Positions 25,535 to 38,300 of a stretch of DNA of 64,000 nt are shown here, one piece after another (positions within the stretch are counted from its first letter, which is position 1; each line of letters begins with the position of its first letter). A program made the position numbers and the translations under genes. The notes beneath the pieces were generated by a model. The model was not told the origin of the DNA. It did no database searches and saw only the letters and a program-made list of their open reading frames with translations. The stretch lies in NCBI GenBank assembly GCA_021234155.1, contig JAJEKV010000045.1, positions 7,797,105 to 7,861,104 on the forward strand. The letters run 5' to 3'. Source of the stretch: Isoetes taiwanensis. Its lineage: Eukaryota; Streptophyta; Lycopodiopsida; Isoetales; Isoetaceae.

Positions 25535-26110
25535 AATGAATAGAGAATAAGGTACTGCTGAGAGAGATGAAGAAGTGCCAATGAGACATTAATGAAGAAC
25601 CTTGGCTTAAAATAGCGATCTCCAACCAGAGAAAACATGCAATGCATGCATACGAGATGTGCATGCTCCCCCTTCTAGAATCTTGATCTGAGCCAGAGAT
25701 GTGCATGCTCCCCCTTCTAGAATCTCGATCTGATGGCTCAGATCGATCTAGAATGAGGCTCACATGAAAATGACAAAAACCTCCTGAATAAAAGAGAACT
25801 TCCTTATGAAAATAAGATCGAAGACAAAGATCAAAGGATTATGGCCAAAGAAGAGACAAGGTCGGGGAAGAACATGCCACAACATGAAAAGGAACATTGA
25901 ATTGGTCAATCCAAGTAAGAGAAGCCCCCCTGCATGGTTTCAAAGAATAGAGAATAATATACTGCTAAGACAGACGAAGAAGCGCCAATGAGATGTTGAT
26001 GAAGAACTTTGTCTAAAATAGCGATCTCTCTACCAAAGAAAACATACAATGCATGCATGCGAAACATGCATGCTTGCCCCTCCGATGGCTCGGATCGATA
26101 GAATTCAATA
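25535..26110. repeat. Diverged direct repeat with an internal 42-bp tandem
   Basis: The block at about 25555-25760 recurs at about 25970-26110. Both have GAAG(A)AGYGCCAATGAGA, AAAATAGCGATCTC, GAAAACAT and AATGCATGCAT in the same order. The first copy also has an internal tandem of GAGATGTGCATGCTCCCCC starting at 25654 and 25696. A GATCGATC-rich tail closes both. Non-coding; possibly a MITE-like or satellite fragment. Confidence 0.6.
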
Positions 26111-29100
26111 AAAGAGAAGTCTAGAATGAAACAACTCAAAGATTCAATCAAGATATCAAGAAGGATTCTTCTCCACATTATAAGATGTATAAAGTACATT
26201 CATATTGTCTAAAGACCCTACAATCTTACAAACAAAAACACATAAAAATTTCTACTTCTTAGAAGTTCTGTAAATCACCTGTTACAAAGTTGCAATGATA
26301 CACACTTTACTATACCTCATATATGATTTATGTAAGGAGATTATGAAAGCAAAATAACCATTCATCTGCCTTATATAGTGGGCAACGTAAATATGAAGTG
26401 AAGTTCATTCTCCACTCCGAGCCACAAATTCGCATACCAATTATATAAATTTTCATACATTGGCACTATAATTGTTTTATATTTTCTTAATATTTCATAA
26501 AAAAATTACAAGAGTGCCAAAATATTAAGTAATGTTTATGAACAAATTACAAAAAGCTATTAATAGTTCTCAAAGCATGTAAAGTTCATACTCAGCTTTC
26601 TATTCAACTTTATACTGTTTTACCATCAGGGCAGCCTATCAACAATAGTGTGGCAGTGCACTAAGGATGTCTAATCTCTCTCATAATGTTTGAACTTGCT
26701 CGCTCAGCATGGGAGGGGGGGGCAGTTTTCTCATCACATCGTTAGGCCGTTGACACATGCAGATGATGTGGCTCCTCGACATTAAAGGGGAGGCACATCT
26801 TGCTCATCGTGTTGATCATGTTGTTAGGCAGTTGATACATGCAAGTTGATACATGCAGATGATGTGGATCTTTTAGCTTACACCCTTGACGCTGACAATC
26901 TAGGCTAGAGTATAGTTTGCCACCTTATGTTAGCCACAAGTAGTTTTCGTAGTGTGGCCAACATTCTCCTGGTATTCTCTTCTATGCAACAAAGCACCTT
27001 GCTTCACTTATCAGCGTGTAAACGACACAAAAGTATACATGAAGAACAAACCATCATGTGCAATTCCAGCATTGAATTTGCTTGCATTTTTAACTCGTTT
27101 TGCTCGCTACCAACCATCATCTAGCATCCATGGCTGGCTAACCTCCCAACCGTCTAGGCTAACCGTTCTAGCCTATTCCAAGTTCTAGCCTACTCCAACA
27201 TACGGTGAATAATTTGCCATACAATAACCTCTTGCATTTATAGTACTCCATTATATATTGCTAAGAAACTAAAATCACTGTCGGATGTAATGTGACTTTG
27301 ACTACTAAACAAAAGAGTCTACTGACTTGAAAACAACAAACTCGTAGCATAGTTTTCAATCTCAAAAGAGAAAATTAAAGCATAACAGGAAAAAAACAAT
27401 GTTTTTTCAGGCTTGAAGACTCAAAGACTGTAGCTAAAATCATAGTCCAACTTGCTGTTACTATTTTAAGTCTTAACCTCTCATTTCTGTTGGCTTGAGT
27501 CTTCACCTCTCATTTCTGTTGGAATCCAATACCTTAGTAGCTCAATAGCTCAATCTTGCTAATGGTGCCTATAATCTATAAGCAAACTAGACCATTTACC
27601 ACAAGGAGCAAATAGCTCCATAATGCCTCCAAAATTGACTGTCAAATACACAGCAAAAACAAGGGAAAAAAAAAAAACAAAAATGGCGTTTATGAACCCT
27701 AACTGTAGGTCGATTTCAACATACATCAAAAAGGGTCAAAACAAAAGCCAAAGTCAACTATTGGGAAATTTTAAAATCTCAAGATGTTATAAACCTTCAT
27801 GTGATGCACTTTCATGAACCTTCTACAATGCATAATGAAACAACTAGATCTACATAAAGAATAAGCTACCATGTTGTAAGCCTTCCATCATCATGCTAAT
27901 AAAGAACAGATCTACACAAGATGAATTTACCATAGAATGAAAATACTGCTCCATTGTAAGATAGTAGAACCAACTTGACCCCAAACAGCAACTTTTATTC
28001 AAAACTCCCCAAAATAGAACCATTCACACCAAGGAACCTACAATGCCTTAACTTCTCAAACTAGTACTTTATATTTCATCAAACTAGTACATACCTTAGA
28101 AGTATACCCATCTAAATTGCACTTGCAACCTTCCTCTACCCATGCCATACTCATGAAAAATATTATTTATTGCCAAACTTTTGTGTAATTCTTGTGGTCT
28201 CATTTGTTCTTTTGCATGCGCATTTGCTACTAGATCTTCCAAAAGCCTTAACAAAGTTGAGATCTATCTTCCATTAGTCTATCAGATTTTAGAAAATGTG
28301 ATCGGAATTCAAGCCTAAGACTTTCAAAAGACCCCGGAGATCTTTTCAAAGGACCCCATGGTTGGAAAAAAGATGTGTTCTTGTATTTATATCAAGATAA
28401 ACTTGAAAGCCCTATTGACTTTATACAAGAAAGATGAACTCACATCATGATAGAAGGTAAAGTATAAACTATGTATGATAGAGAACTAAGATGAAAACAA
28501 AAAGCACCAAGGACAACCCCCCAGCATGTATCTAATTTACAAGTCATGTATCTAATATACAAGTCTGCAGCCCACTATATGGGATGATGCAACCACTCAT
28601 CTGCCACTCATGTTAATACTTTGTTTCTATTACTACAATTCTATTCTATTATCCATAACTTAATCCCAACACCTATCAATGCTATATCTTGATTTAGTCC
28701 CTTCGTTCAACGATCATAAATCACCGATCATAAATCACGGCTATAGATGCTTCCAAAATCCAACTAGATTAGATCCTTTAGAAGACAAAACGATTTACAA
28801 TGCCATTAAGATCTTCGATTCAAAAGAAAGTGGGAGGCGGGGGTTGGGAGACAAAAGAAAAGTTGGAATGCTGTTGAAAAAACCTAGTAAGGGGGTGAGA
28901 AGAAAGGCAAGCCCAAGTTAGGTCATTTGAAAAAAAAAAAGTTCACCCCTCTAATTATATCTTGAAAACAAATGCAAAAATAACAACCTAGTCGATTCTT
29001 TTTCAAATGATATGATTTATTGTTATGTCGTAAGTCTGCAATAAAAGCTCCAGTGTTGCTGGTACTCTGATTTCTTTATATCTCTTTTTTTTACTATGGA

Positions 29101-29589
29101 ATATAATCAGAGCCGCAAAGCACTAACCAGAAAGAACCACAAGCTAGCCACCAGAATACAATAAATTGGAATAGAAACGAAGACCATGGCAGAGAAAGAA
29201 TTTAAGCTGTTGTGATATTTGCGTACAAAGTACGCAGTATTTCTGTGGTATGCAGAGTACCTTGGTTTGAAATAATTTAGCAAAGAAAAGGAAGCACTAC
29301 GTTTAGCCATATTATATGCTCTGATGAGCAGGTAAAACAGGCTGCTCAGAAGATATAAACAGAAAAAACAACATAATCCAAAGCTAGATAAGCCAAAAAC
29401 ACATTTCAAAATCAGGAAAGATAGGGCTGTTTTAGGGACTGGATACATACCTGAAAAATGAAGCAGCTTTGATATGAATGCTGTCCATCTTCCGACCTAA
29501 AGCAACAAGAAAGCGTGAAGGTCTGACACAATATATTCGCTGCGCTTTTCCGGATCTGCCAAGTGGAGGACATGAGCTGACAAAAGGCA
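26111..29589. other. Intergenic DNA, nothing recognised
   Basis: AT-rich with scattered short repeats, for example two copies of ACCTCTCATTTCTGTTGG near 27475 and 27504, and GATACATGCA repeats near 26835. Reading frames are short and lack family features. The final 160 bases before 29590 become GC-richer. Confidence 0.4.
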
Positions 29590-30218
29590 TGGATGGATGG
29601 AGCTCGCCGGAGCTACGGCGCCGCGGCAACCCTAAAATGCAGCAGTGGTGTCCACGTTCTGCGTCTTTGAAGGAAAGGGCTTTAAAGGCCCATGTTCTTT
29701 TTTCTTGCATACATTTATTGCCTAGTCAGCATCCTTCTCGGCTTTCCCTTGCCCTCCATTTTCGTGTGGCTATGGAATTGCATTCTTCTTGCCATTGATT
29801 GCGCCCCAAACGTTTGCACCTTGGCCTCTCGCGCCCCCCTCCTCAACCCAGACACTGACCCATTTTCGGCCAGTCGATAGCAACATCTTGGCACATCCTC
29901 AGTCGTAACATGCCTTGGATCAAGGGCTTGTCAGATACACGACATACAGAATCATGCGCTCGTCAGAGATTGGCATATACCTGTCGACTGCTGCAATCAT
30001 CACTGATCTAACAGTATCTAGGAAGTTAATTTAGTGCTCCAATAACAACTTCTTACTATAACATGCTTAAATCAAGGGCACGCCAGACACACGGATATAG
30101 GATCAAAGGTAGGTTAGGTATTGACAGAGATACTGGAAGAATGCAATCATACTCGATCTTCTAATATTTAGCAAGTTGATTTAGTGCTCCAAGAGTAACT
30201 CAGAAAACTTCATCATCT

Positions 30219-30342
30219 GTGGTTAAGTGTTTTTGAGGTGGTAATCAAAACATCAAATAAGCAATCATATGAATAGAGTGTGGTTAAGTGTTTTTGAGAT
30301 GGTAATCAAAACATCAAATAAGCAATCATATGAATAGAGTTT
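30219..30342. repeat. 61-bp tandem duplication present only in copy 1
   Basis: The unit GTGGTTAAGTGTTTTTGAG...GAATAGA starts at 30219 and 30280. Copy 2 has a single version (about 35157-35217), so the doubling arose after the large duplication. Confidence 0.85.
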
Positions 30343-30593
30343 CTGATAAGTGATGACTTCATCAATTGTCAACATCATGTCCTTTATTACATCTTTTGAA
30401 ATATGGCTCCATCTTAAGAGTGTTATTTATTGCAATGTAGAATCCAAATATTCCTCTATCTCAGATAAAGTCGATTTACATAATATAAATTTGAAGAAAT
30501 TATAGATTTTTTTGTATCTTTTTATTCAAAATGTGGGGATTTCAAACACCAGGACAAGCTATGCAACACTATAGCATAATTGACCAGTTTGGA

Positions 30594-30674
30594 CTTAAGA
30601 TAGCGATATTGTAACTCATATCATACTCAGGTTTGCCACTTAAGATAGCAACATTGTAACTCATATCATGCTCG
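30594..30674. repeat. 45-bp tandem repeat shared by both copies
   Basis: CTTAAGATAGCGATATTGTA and CTTAAGATAGCAACATTGTA start at 30594 and 30639. The same pair is found at about 43371-43451 in copy 2, so this repeat predates the large duplication. Confidence 0.85.
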
Positions 30675-33179
30675 AGTCATGAGACAGTCATATATTGGCA
30701 AATATTGAATGCTTATTGAATCAAGGGGTCACCAAATGTTTGTGATCTTCTAATGGCTAGCAAATTCCAAGAACTCAAAACTTCCCCCGTTGTTGGGATG
30801 GTAACTAAGACTTCACAGGAGTAGATTTTCTAAAAATATGGTCTTTATCATGTGCCAATATCATGATGTCCTTTATTGCATTGTTTGGAATTTGGCTCCA
30901 CATATGACTCCACACAAACACTGTTACTTATTGCAATGTGGAATTCAAATATTCCTCTTAACTTCATTTTTAGAGTATAAGTAGAAGATATATAGTCTAT
31001 CTCAGCGATAAAGTCAATAATTTTATCCTTTTTGGAGAAGTTATGCATATTTTGTTATCTTTTATTTAAAATATGAGGATTTCAAAAATTAGGACAACCT
31101 AACTAGTTATGTCCTTCAAAATCCAACAATTTAAAACACTTTTACACGTGTTACACTTTGGTGCTCTTTTTAGACACAATCAGGGGACTTACTACCTAAT
31201 TGGTGGCTATTGGATGACAAGTTGATATGTCTTATATGCGCACGAATGTAGTATAAGTGCTGATTCCCTTAAGATGGCAATGTGATAACTCACGCATGGG
31301 CCATGGGATTGTCATATATTGGCAAACACTAGTTGGTTGTTGAATTAAGAGATTGCCAAATATTGATAAATTCTAGCAGGTGCAATCTATTTGATAGTCT
31401 AATGCTAGCAAAGGGAATGGGGGCAGGACCCATAAAGCAATGTTGGGTATGGTATGGACCCATAAAGCAGAGTTGGTATTATATGGTGTGGTGTCTCTTT
31501 TTGTGGTGTCCGGTGGGCATAAAAAATACTAAACTATTGAAAACGTATGGTTAAGATACAATGCTAATCATTTTATATAAGCAATCATATAAGTAGGGTT
31601 TCTCGTAAATAATGAGCTCGTCAACTGTCAAATTCATGATGTAAATAGTAATATTTCTTGTAATGGATAATCAAATATTTCTTTGCAACTCTATAAAGAA
31701 AATCCACATAGTTATGTTTTTCATCTAAAGTCAGTTCACATAATACAAGAAATTTATCGTGGCATCCTCAGCTCTCTTTGAAGGGACAAGGTGGCAAAGC
31801 ACTGCGAATTATGCCCATGCCTTATCTTTATCTTATTTTAGTTTATAGTTTATTTTACTCCACTTTATTATAACCTGAAATTTATTCTAGTGGTAACAAG
31901 TTAGTTTTTAAATAGACAAGTCTCGGGTTTGAGCCTAGCTCCAAGTGTGCATTCAATGACAACTGATTAATATAAGAGCTGCTTTTGTTTTTCAAGTCCA
32001 TAGAAACATATCTTTTTTCCCTATGAAAATATATTTTTTAATTCACTAAGAACATGTATATCCTCTGATTCGCCATATAAACATCCCAAATGCTTTGCCC
32101 ATTTTATCCAATGCCAAACTCTCTAGCGCCTCATTTCTCTCTCTAGGGTTTTCTGGCACAATCTCCCTCCATACTCTCAGCTTCCTTCCCACTATTCTCC
32201 CTAGTTGCTATCTTTGCTTCTCCGCTCCAGCATACTAGTATCATTGCCTTTGCTCCCTTGGCTCTATTGGCTACCTTCTCTTTCTAAAAAGCCCTTTGCC
32301 CTCTTTCTCTCACTACGAGGCACTTACTTTTCATGCCAAACCCTTTTCCAAACTGTTCCAGCCAAACACAACCCATATTCTCGGGCAGCAGATAGCGCTT
32401 GTTGACACTGTCAACGTTGACTCGAACATCAAGAACTTCAGGAAATCAGATGGAGGAACCATAATGTGGAGATCCGCGGTCTGCCAGAAGAAATATGGGA
32501 AGTTCTTGTTGAATGCCTCCGGACGCAAATCATTGCTCGTATGGCATTCTCTACAATAGTGTGCATTGTTCGGGCAAGTCGTTGTGGCACTCAATGCCCT
32601 GACACATTGTATTGTCACATTCATGGTCGCAGATGCGTAAGTGCGAGCAATCATATTGTGCTAGGGCAAGCAGTTGAAGGGCATATCCTTGTACGTCGAC
32701 CGAGAGCTGACTCCATAACAACAGGAGTCCCCCAGGCATGAGATGGCCAAGGTTAAGAGCATCCGGTCTTGTCCGAGGCAAGATGCGGATCTTTCAGCCA
32801 CCAAACACTGCTGCAAACCCTCACGGTCATTCTACCGATCCATGCTCCACATGCTGCTTTTGCTGCTATTGCCTCTTATCCCACCGCCACAAATGAATCT
32901 GCATTTGCACCTACTGCCAGCAACTAGGAGTTGTGCCTCCGGGTGGTCTCCTAGACTTTGTCGAGTTTTCAATGGCAAAAAGGAGATAGCCTCAACTCTG
33001 TTATTATGGATATAGATATCATCTTTCTCATGTAGACAGAGGAGCATGCAAGGCACAGAATTGCCGGAGTGTCGGGCTGCCAACATTACTCAGTCTTCAA
33101 TAGCTGCATAGGAAAGCGGGAACTAGGGGGTACCTCTACTACTGGACAGCTTTGGCGCAGTCAATCTCTGTGCACAAGA

Positions 33180-33733
33180 CAGATAGGCACAGATGTATGT
33201 ATACTGAACTGCAGTGGCAACCCTCTCTTCCTGGCAGCCTGCTATTTCTCACATGTGGAAAGCACTTCTACCACACCCATTTTGATGTGGCTATGCTGGA
33301 CCCCTATGTTGATTATATGATGATATATAACATCACAAGTAGTTGGGCAGTGTCATGCTCCTTGGAGACTTCAACACGCGCATGGGGTTGGAACAACCCA
33401 TAAGATTGACCCCTTGACTAAAGATGTGTTGCAGCTGCGCCCTGCAGAAAGGCCCTGGCCACGGGCATCAAATGACAATCAGCTCACGCGCTATGGCAGG
33501 CAGTTGCTTTTACTTTGAATTATCTTCTATTTGGTAATTTGCAATGGACTAGCACAATGGCCGGTCAGTGTGGATTCGGTATGGCGGACTATATGTTGGT
33601 GGCCAAGCAAGACATGCATGTAGTCAAACACTTGTGGGTGGGCACAGACAGTAGGGATGAAGAGGTCGAGTCAGACCACCTGCCACTTTACCTGCAACTG
33701 CCATGTGTGATGTTCCAGCATAATGTACGCTAG
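33180..33733 (+). pseudogene. LINE APE-type endonuclease remnant (copy 1)
   Basis: Frames shift repeatedly, but the conserved steps of a LINE endonuclease are visible in order: SGNPLFLAACYF then HVES; LDPYVD; LGSVMLLGDFNTRMG at about 33342-33386; QCGFGMADYMLV; and VESDHLPLYLQL at about 33666-33701, the SDH end of the domain. No reverse transcriptase follows, because LTR-like sequence starts about 50 bp later. The upstream part (32200-33180) has broken frames that I cannot place. Confidence 0.6.
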
Positions 33734-33750
33734 AAATACATATATTATAC

Positions 33751-34525
33751 TGTCATATCACAGTACATGTCAGCAAGATGACATGTACAAGGGTAGATCT
33801 CGATCATACTATAGGTGTGATGGCGTGTAGAGACCATGAAGGGAATTGGTGTATTATATTAATGGTATAATACCACCAATATACCTTGAATATATCATGT
33901 GAGTCACATAATATATTTTCCTCTAGTTGCAAACATCCAACATGTTATTCCAATATAACATGTTAAGTGTGAGCCATTAAAGCTGGGGTATGGCACATGT
34001 CAAAGGGACAACACCCTACCTCAAATACCTATTAATCGGTATTTGCCATAAATGTGCTAGTAATCCCCACTTGCCAAGTGGCAAGACCTTAATGGACCAA
34101 GTGGCTCAATCACAATCCAAGGCTCCAATTTCGAAGCCTATATAAAAGAGAGAGATAAACACTAAAACCTCTTGGGTTTTAGGACAGGTAGCAGGTTGTC
34201 GACCTTCCAGTCATCATTTTGAGCATTAGAGGGCATAAGCCGACCTCAGAGCTCGAGTAGAGCTCACATATCTCTGGCATTGCCCTAGAGCCTTAGTATT
34301 TCGTGGAGAGTGCCATGTCAAGGAGCTTCAGTAGAGAATTGGATGATGGAGCAAGTTGGTCATAGTTAGGTTGGTTAATCCTAGCTTAGCAGCTTGATTT
34401 AAGCCAAAAGGCACCTTGTTTTATTGTTACGTGCTCTTAAGCCATTAACCCTAAAAAACTGAATAAAGAACATTGACCCTTATATTCTTTAGGGATAGAT
34501 ATGATGTATTAGAACTGTTGTTCTG
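33751..34525 (+). mobile_element. Partial LTR (copy 1), cut off at the duplication junction
   Basis: Starts near TGTCAT (33751), has an AT-rich U3-like region, a TATA box TATATAAA at 34139-34146 followed by AGAGAGAGATAAAC, and a transcribed-looking leader with GGGTTTTAGG. In copy 2 the same sequence runs on past the duplication end into 55637-56500, which matches a second LTR at 57040-57700. Copy 1 therefore holds only the left part. Confidence 0.55.
34139..34146 (+). promoter_or_regulatory. TATA box of the LTR; insertion target in copy 2
   Basis: CTATATAAAAGAG is a canonical plant TATA context. In copy 2 a LINE has inserted exactly here, duplicating CTATATA. Confidence 0.55.
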
Positions 34526-35308
34526 TGGATGGATGGAGCTCGCCAGAACTACGGCGCCGCGGTAACCCTAAAAGGCAGCAGTGGTGTCCACGTTCTGCAT
34601 CTTTGAAGGGAAAGGCTTTAAAAGCCCATGTTCTTTTTTCTTGCATACATTTATTGCCTAGTCAACATCCTTCTCGGCTTTCCCTTGCCCTCCATTTTCG
34701 TGTGGCTATGGAATTGCATTCCTTTTGCCATTGATTGCGCCTTAAATGTTTGAACCTTGGCCTCTCGCGCCCCCTTCTTCAACGCAGACACTGACCCATT
34801 TTAGGATAGTGGATAGCAACATCTTACCACATACTCAGTCGTAACATGCCTTGGATCAAGGGCTTGTCAGATGCATGACATACAGAATCATGCGCTCGTC
34901 AGAGATTGGCATATACCTGTCGAATACAATCATCACTGATCTAACAGTATCTAGGAAGTTAATTTAGTGCTCCAATAACAACTTCTTACTATAACATGCT
35001 TAGTTCAAGGGCACGCCAGACACACGGATATAGGATCAACGTAGGTTAGGTATTGATATAGATACTAGAAGAATGCAATCATACTCAATTTTCTTCTAAT
35101 ATTTAGCAAGTTGATTTAGTGCTCCAAGAGTAACTCACTAAAACTTCATCATCTGTGGTTAAATGTTGTTGAGATGCTAATCAAAACATCAAATACGCAA
35201 TCATATGAATAGAGTTTCTGATAAGTAATGACTTCATCAGTTGTCAATATTTGGAATTTGGCTCCATCCTAAGAGTGTTATTTATTGCAATGTAGAATCC
35301 AAATATTA

Positions 35309-38300
35309 CTAGTAAACGTGTGCCCGGCGTTGCCGGGCTAATGTTCTGGAATGTGTTTTTACTCGGCCTTTAACGTCTATATGCAACTTCGACAACAACG
35401 CATGTTGATATTGGCTAGAATGGACATTATTTGCTTTTGTGCTTATTTTTATTATTGAAATTGTCTAATGACAGTATCGTCAATGTATTAACTTTGCATT
35501 TATGGATATTAGTAGAGAAAACAATGCTTTATAAGGAATGTGGAGGGTAGTTAAATCTATCTCTAAGGACGAAAATTTAGAAAGATAAAGTCACCCTTAG
35601 AAGTAGTTAAGCCCATCAACAAAAAATAGGTCAATGAAATGCAAAACACAAAATCTGGTCATGGCTCATTGACGTATTTTAGTTCACGATAAAACTCTAA
35701 ATACGCATCTCCACATGGCGCACATCACCAAGGGCCTAATGTTGTACCTTGTTGGATGCTCCAGTAATATGTTCAATTCTCCGTCCCGGATAACATCTTT
35801 TGATAACATCTGGGGGGGGGGTGGTAAAGTGAAATGTATGGGCGAGTTATTAATTGAATCGCTTATCCAATTAGTAAATGTGTGCGGCGACTACCAAGCA
35901 CGTGAGATATCTTATCATTAGCCTAGTGGAATGTGCCCAAAGAAAATGTGCCCCAAAAATGGGACATAAGTAGAAGCAATTTAATTGAAAGTGTATACCC
36001 ATATCTTGTGAAACCTTTACATTAGCCTAGTTATGGAATTCTTATCAAAGAAAATGTGCCCCCCAAAAATGGGACAAAAGAAGTGGAAGCAATTTAATTG
36101 AAAACAAACTTTACTATGTAGTTGTTTGGCATATAAGAGATGTGCTATTGTCCATTAAAATGATGAGCATACTACAAACAAAATGGCAACTTCTACTACT
36201 TCAACCAAGATGCTATTGCTACATTTCACAAAAAAGATTTAGAAATGGGGTGTCATCAATAAGAGAAATTCTTGTTTATTTTCTATTAAGATCAACATTA
36301 TAACATTATTTGCTGCAGGTCATGATGAAAATGCTTTGCTTTGAAATTCCCCCATGCTCTTTTATGCTTTATTGAAAAGGGTGTAGATGAGATGGACCGG
36401 TGGATTGTATTTCTACAACTGGTTAAGGAAAATAAGATTAAAAGGCAGCATAATCTAAAACAGTGTCTGATAGCAGAAGATAAAGATAAGACAACTTGCT
36501 TGATTCTGCAAACCTACGTCTGCCTCTATTTTGAATAGAACTTGGAATTTTGTAAAAAGGTTGCATGACTTTGTTGATTCTTCTGGAACCTCTTACATGC
36601 CTACTGTAAATCACATACTTTACATACTTGTACTTTGCTACCAGATGCTATACAATTTTCTGCCTACGACTAATATTATCTATCTCTATTATCTACAGAC
36701 TGAATTTCTAATATGCTTATCGTCCTTCTGAATGCCATGGGCTCTGTTCCACCCGCAGAGGCTAACTTAAAATGTTGATAACATCATGTTGCACCTAGAT
36801 AACAAAAAGTATAAATGAGAAAGATTGAAACATGGATCTCTAAAAAACATTGTAATAGAGTTAACATTCCATAATTTGAGTTATCCTATTTAAGCACCAG
36901 TTTTGCATTGGTGGTATTTTGATATCTTTTGCTTCAGGAAACAAAACCAAGTAAAAGCTTTATAGAAACTCTCACCTTGCTTGCAGGATTTTGGCTGCAC
37001 AACTTCAGACTTGCAACCACCCGTTGCTGCAATCAAAACAATTCAAAACGCATAAAAAACCAGCAAAGCAGAAATCGAACGAATCATCTCTGATCAACGA
37101 ATCTTCTTGCTATACCTTCCAAAATCTGGCTTATATTAAAGCAAATGAGACCTCCTATAATCAAGAATCTGCAGCATATGCAATCATTAAACTTTGCTCC
37201 CTTCTTTAACGATTACATATATCAAATGAAGTGGAAAGAAATAAAACAATCTTACACGTAATGAAATAAAGCTACTGTACCCTGGCTCCATAAAGAAGCT
37301 AGGTTGCAATCCTAGATACATCTTTTTTCATATTTGTTTCTAAATCTGGTATATTCTAGATTTTAAAAATCTAAGCATGACACTCATTACTTGCAGATAG
37401 CATGGCCTAAAACATAAAATTCTCCTCGCAACTCTCCTGCACCAATACAATAAATTTTAATAACAGAGTTATGGTGATGAAAAATGATTGCAAAACTGGA
37501 TATAATAGTAAGAAGGCTCTTTTATTTGACTGCTCGTATGCTCTGCACTGTACATAGCATGCTATGCTCACCTATACTATAACCATTTATGGAGACCCAG
37601 AACATTAAACTCAAAACATTAAACCTGGGGGTATTTGTAGATTTAGATTCGCCCCAGCGACCAGCATTTAAAGGAGTTGAAGCTGGAGAAAGAAAAGTGC
37701 ACTCTATCCTTTTATCTGTAAATGTGTTCCTTCTGTATCCTCTGTTTCGTGCATGAATAAAAAGCAGACAGGTTAAGAGAAGAATCAACTCTAAAAACTT
37801 ACCTGCATGTCAAACCTTAAGCTCCAGTCTCCTATCTGGGTTTTTTGCTGCAAATAGAACTTTAGTGATCCAAGAGTACATGATGTTTATTCAAACGAAA
37901 ACTTCAAATAGCATAGAACTGCACATACAGGAAGCCTGCACATGTTTCAATATAGTCAACAATTTGCAAAAAGAACCATGTAATTAAACATACATGCATA
38001 AAACAGAAAGCAAGCTAACATTCAGAGCTCAGACGAATGAGGAAGGGCATATGTATTAGCATGGCAAGAAACCTAAGTAATGTACTCCATCTTTTAACAC
38101 CAATAGCAAATCCTGATCATGTGTCTTTCAGGCTAACTCCCCTTTCCTACTCCATTACATGCATTTATGAGAACCCCTGATAATTGTTTTGTTAAAACAC
38201 CACAACAGTTTTAACACATCAAGCAGTTTTAACACAAACATCCTATAATTGCAAAGGTGCACGTTAATATCTAACATGTCCAAAGGCATTCATATTCGAT

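Larger units (their letters stand above)
29590..34525. repeat. Tandem duplication copy 1 (compact, about 4.9 kb)
   Basis: Begins TGGATGGATGGAGCTCGCC and ends ATTAGAACTGTTGTTCT, where copy 2 starts with the same GGATGGATGG sequence. Internal order: a GC-rich start (29590-29880), AT-rich repeats (30000-31575), a T-rich CT-rich part (32100-32350), a broken endonuclease-like region (about 33180-33733) and the left part of an LTR (from about 33751). Every block recurs in the same order in 34526-55636 once later insertions are removed. Copies differ by scattered substitutions and small indels. Confidence 0.85.

Noticed and set aside
30219-30674. CRISPR-like array
   Set aside because: Only two units per repeat, no spacers, eukaryotic context; these are ordinary tandem duplications.
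29590-35308. Direct repeats at 29590 and 34526 as the two LTRs of one element
   Set aside because: The repeated part does not stop after about 0.8 kb. The following blocks also recur in order after the Helitrons, so this is a tandem duplication, not an LTR pair.
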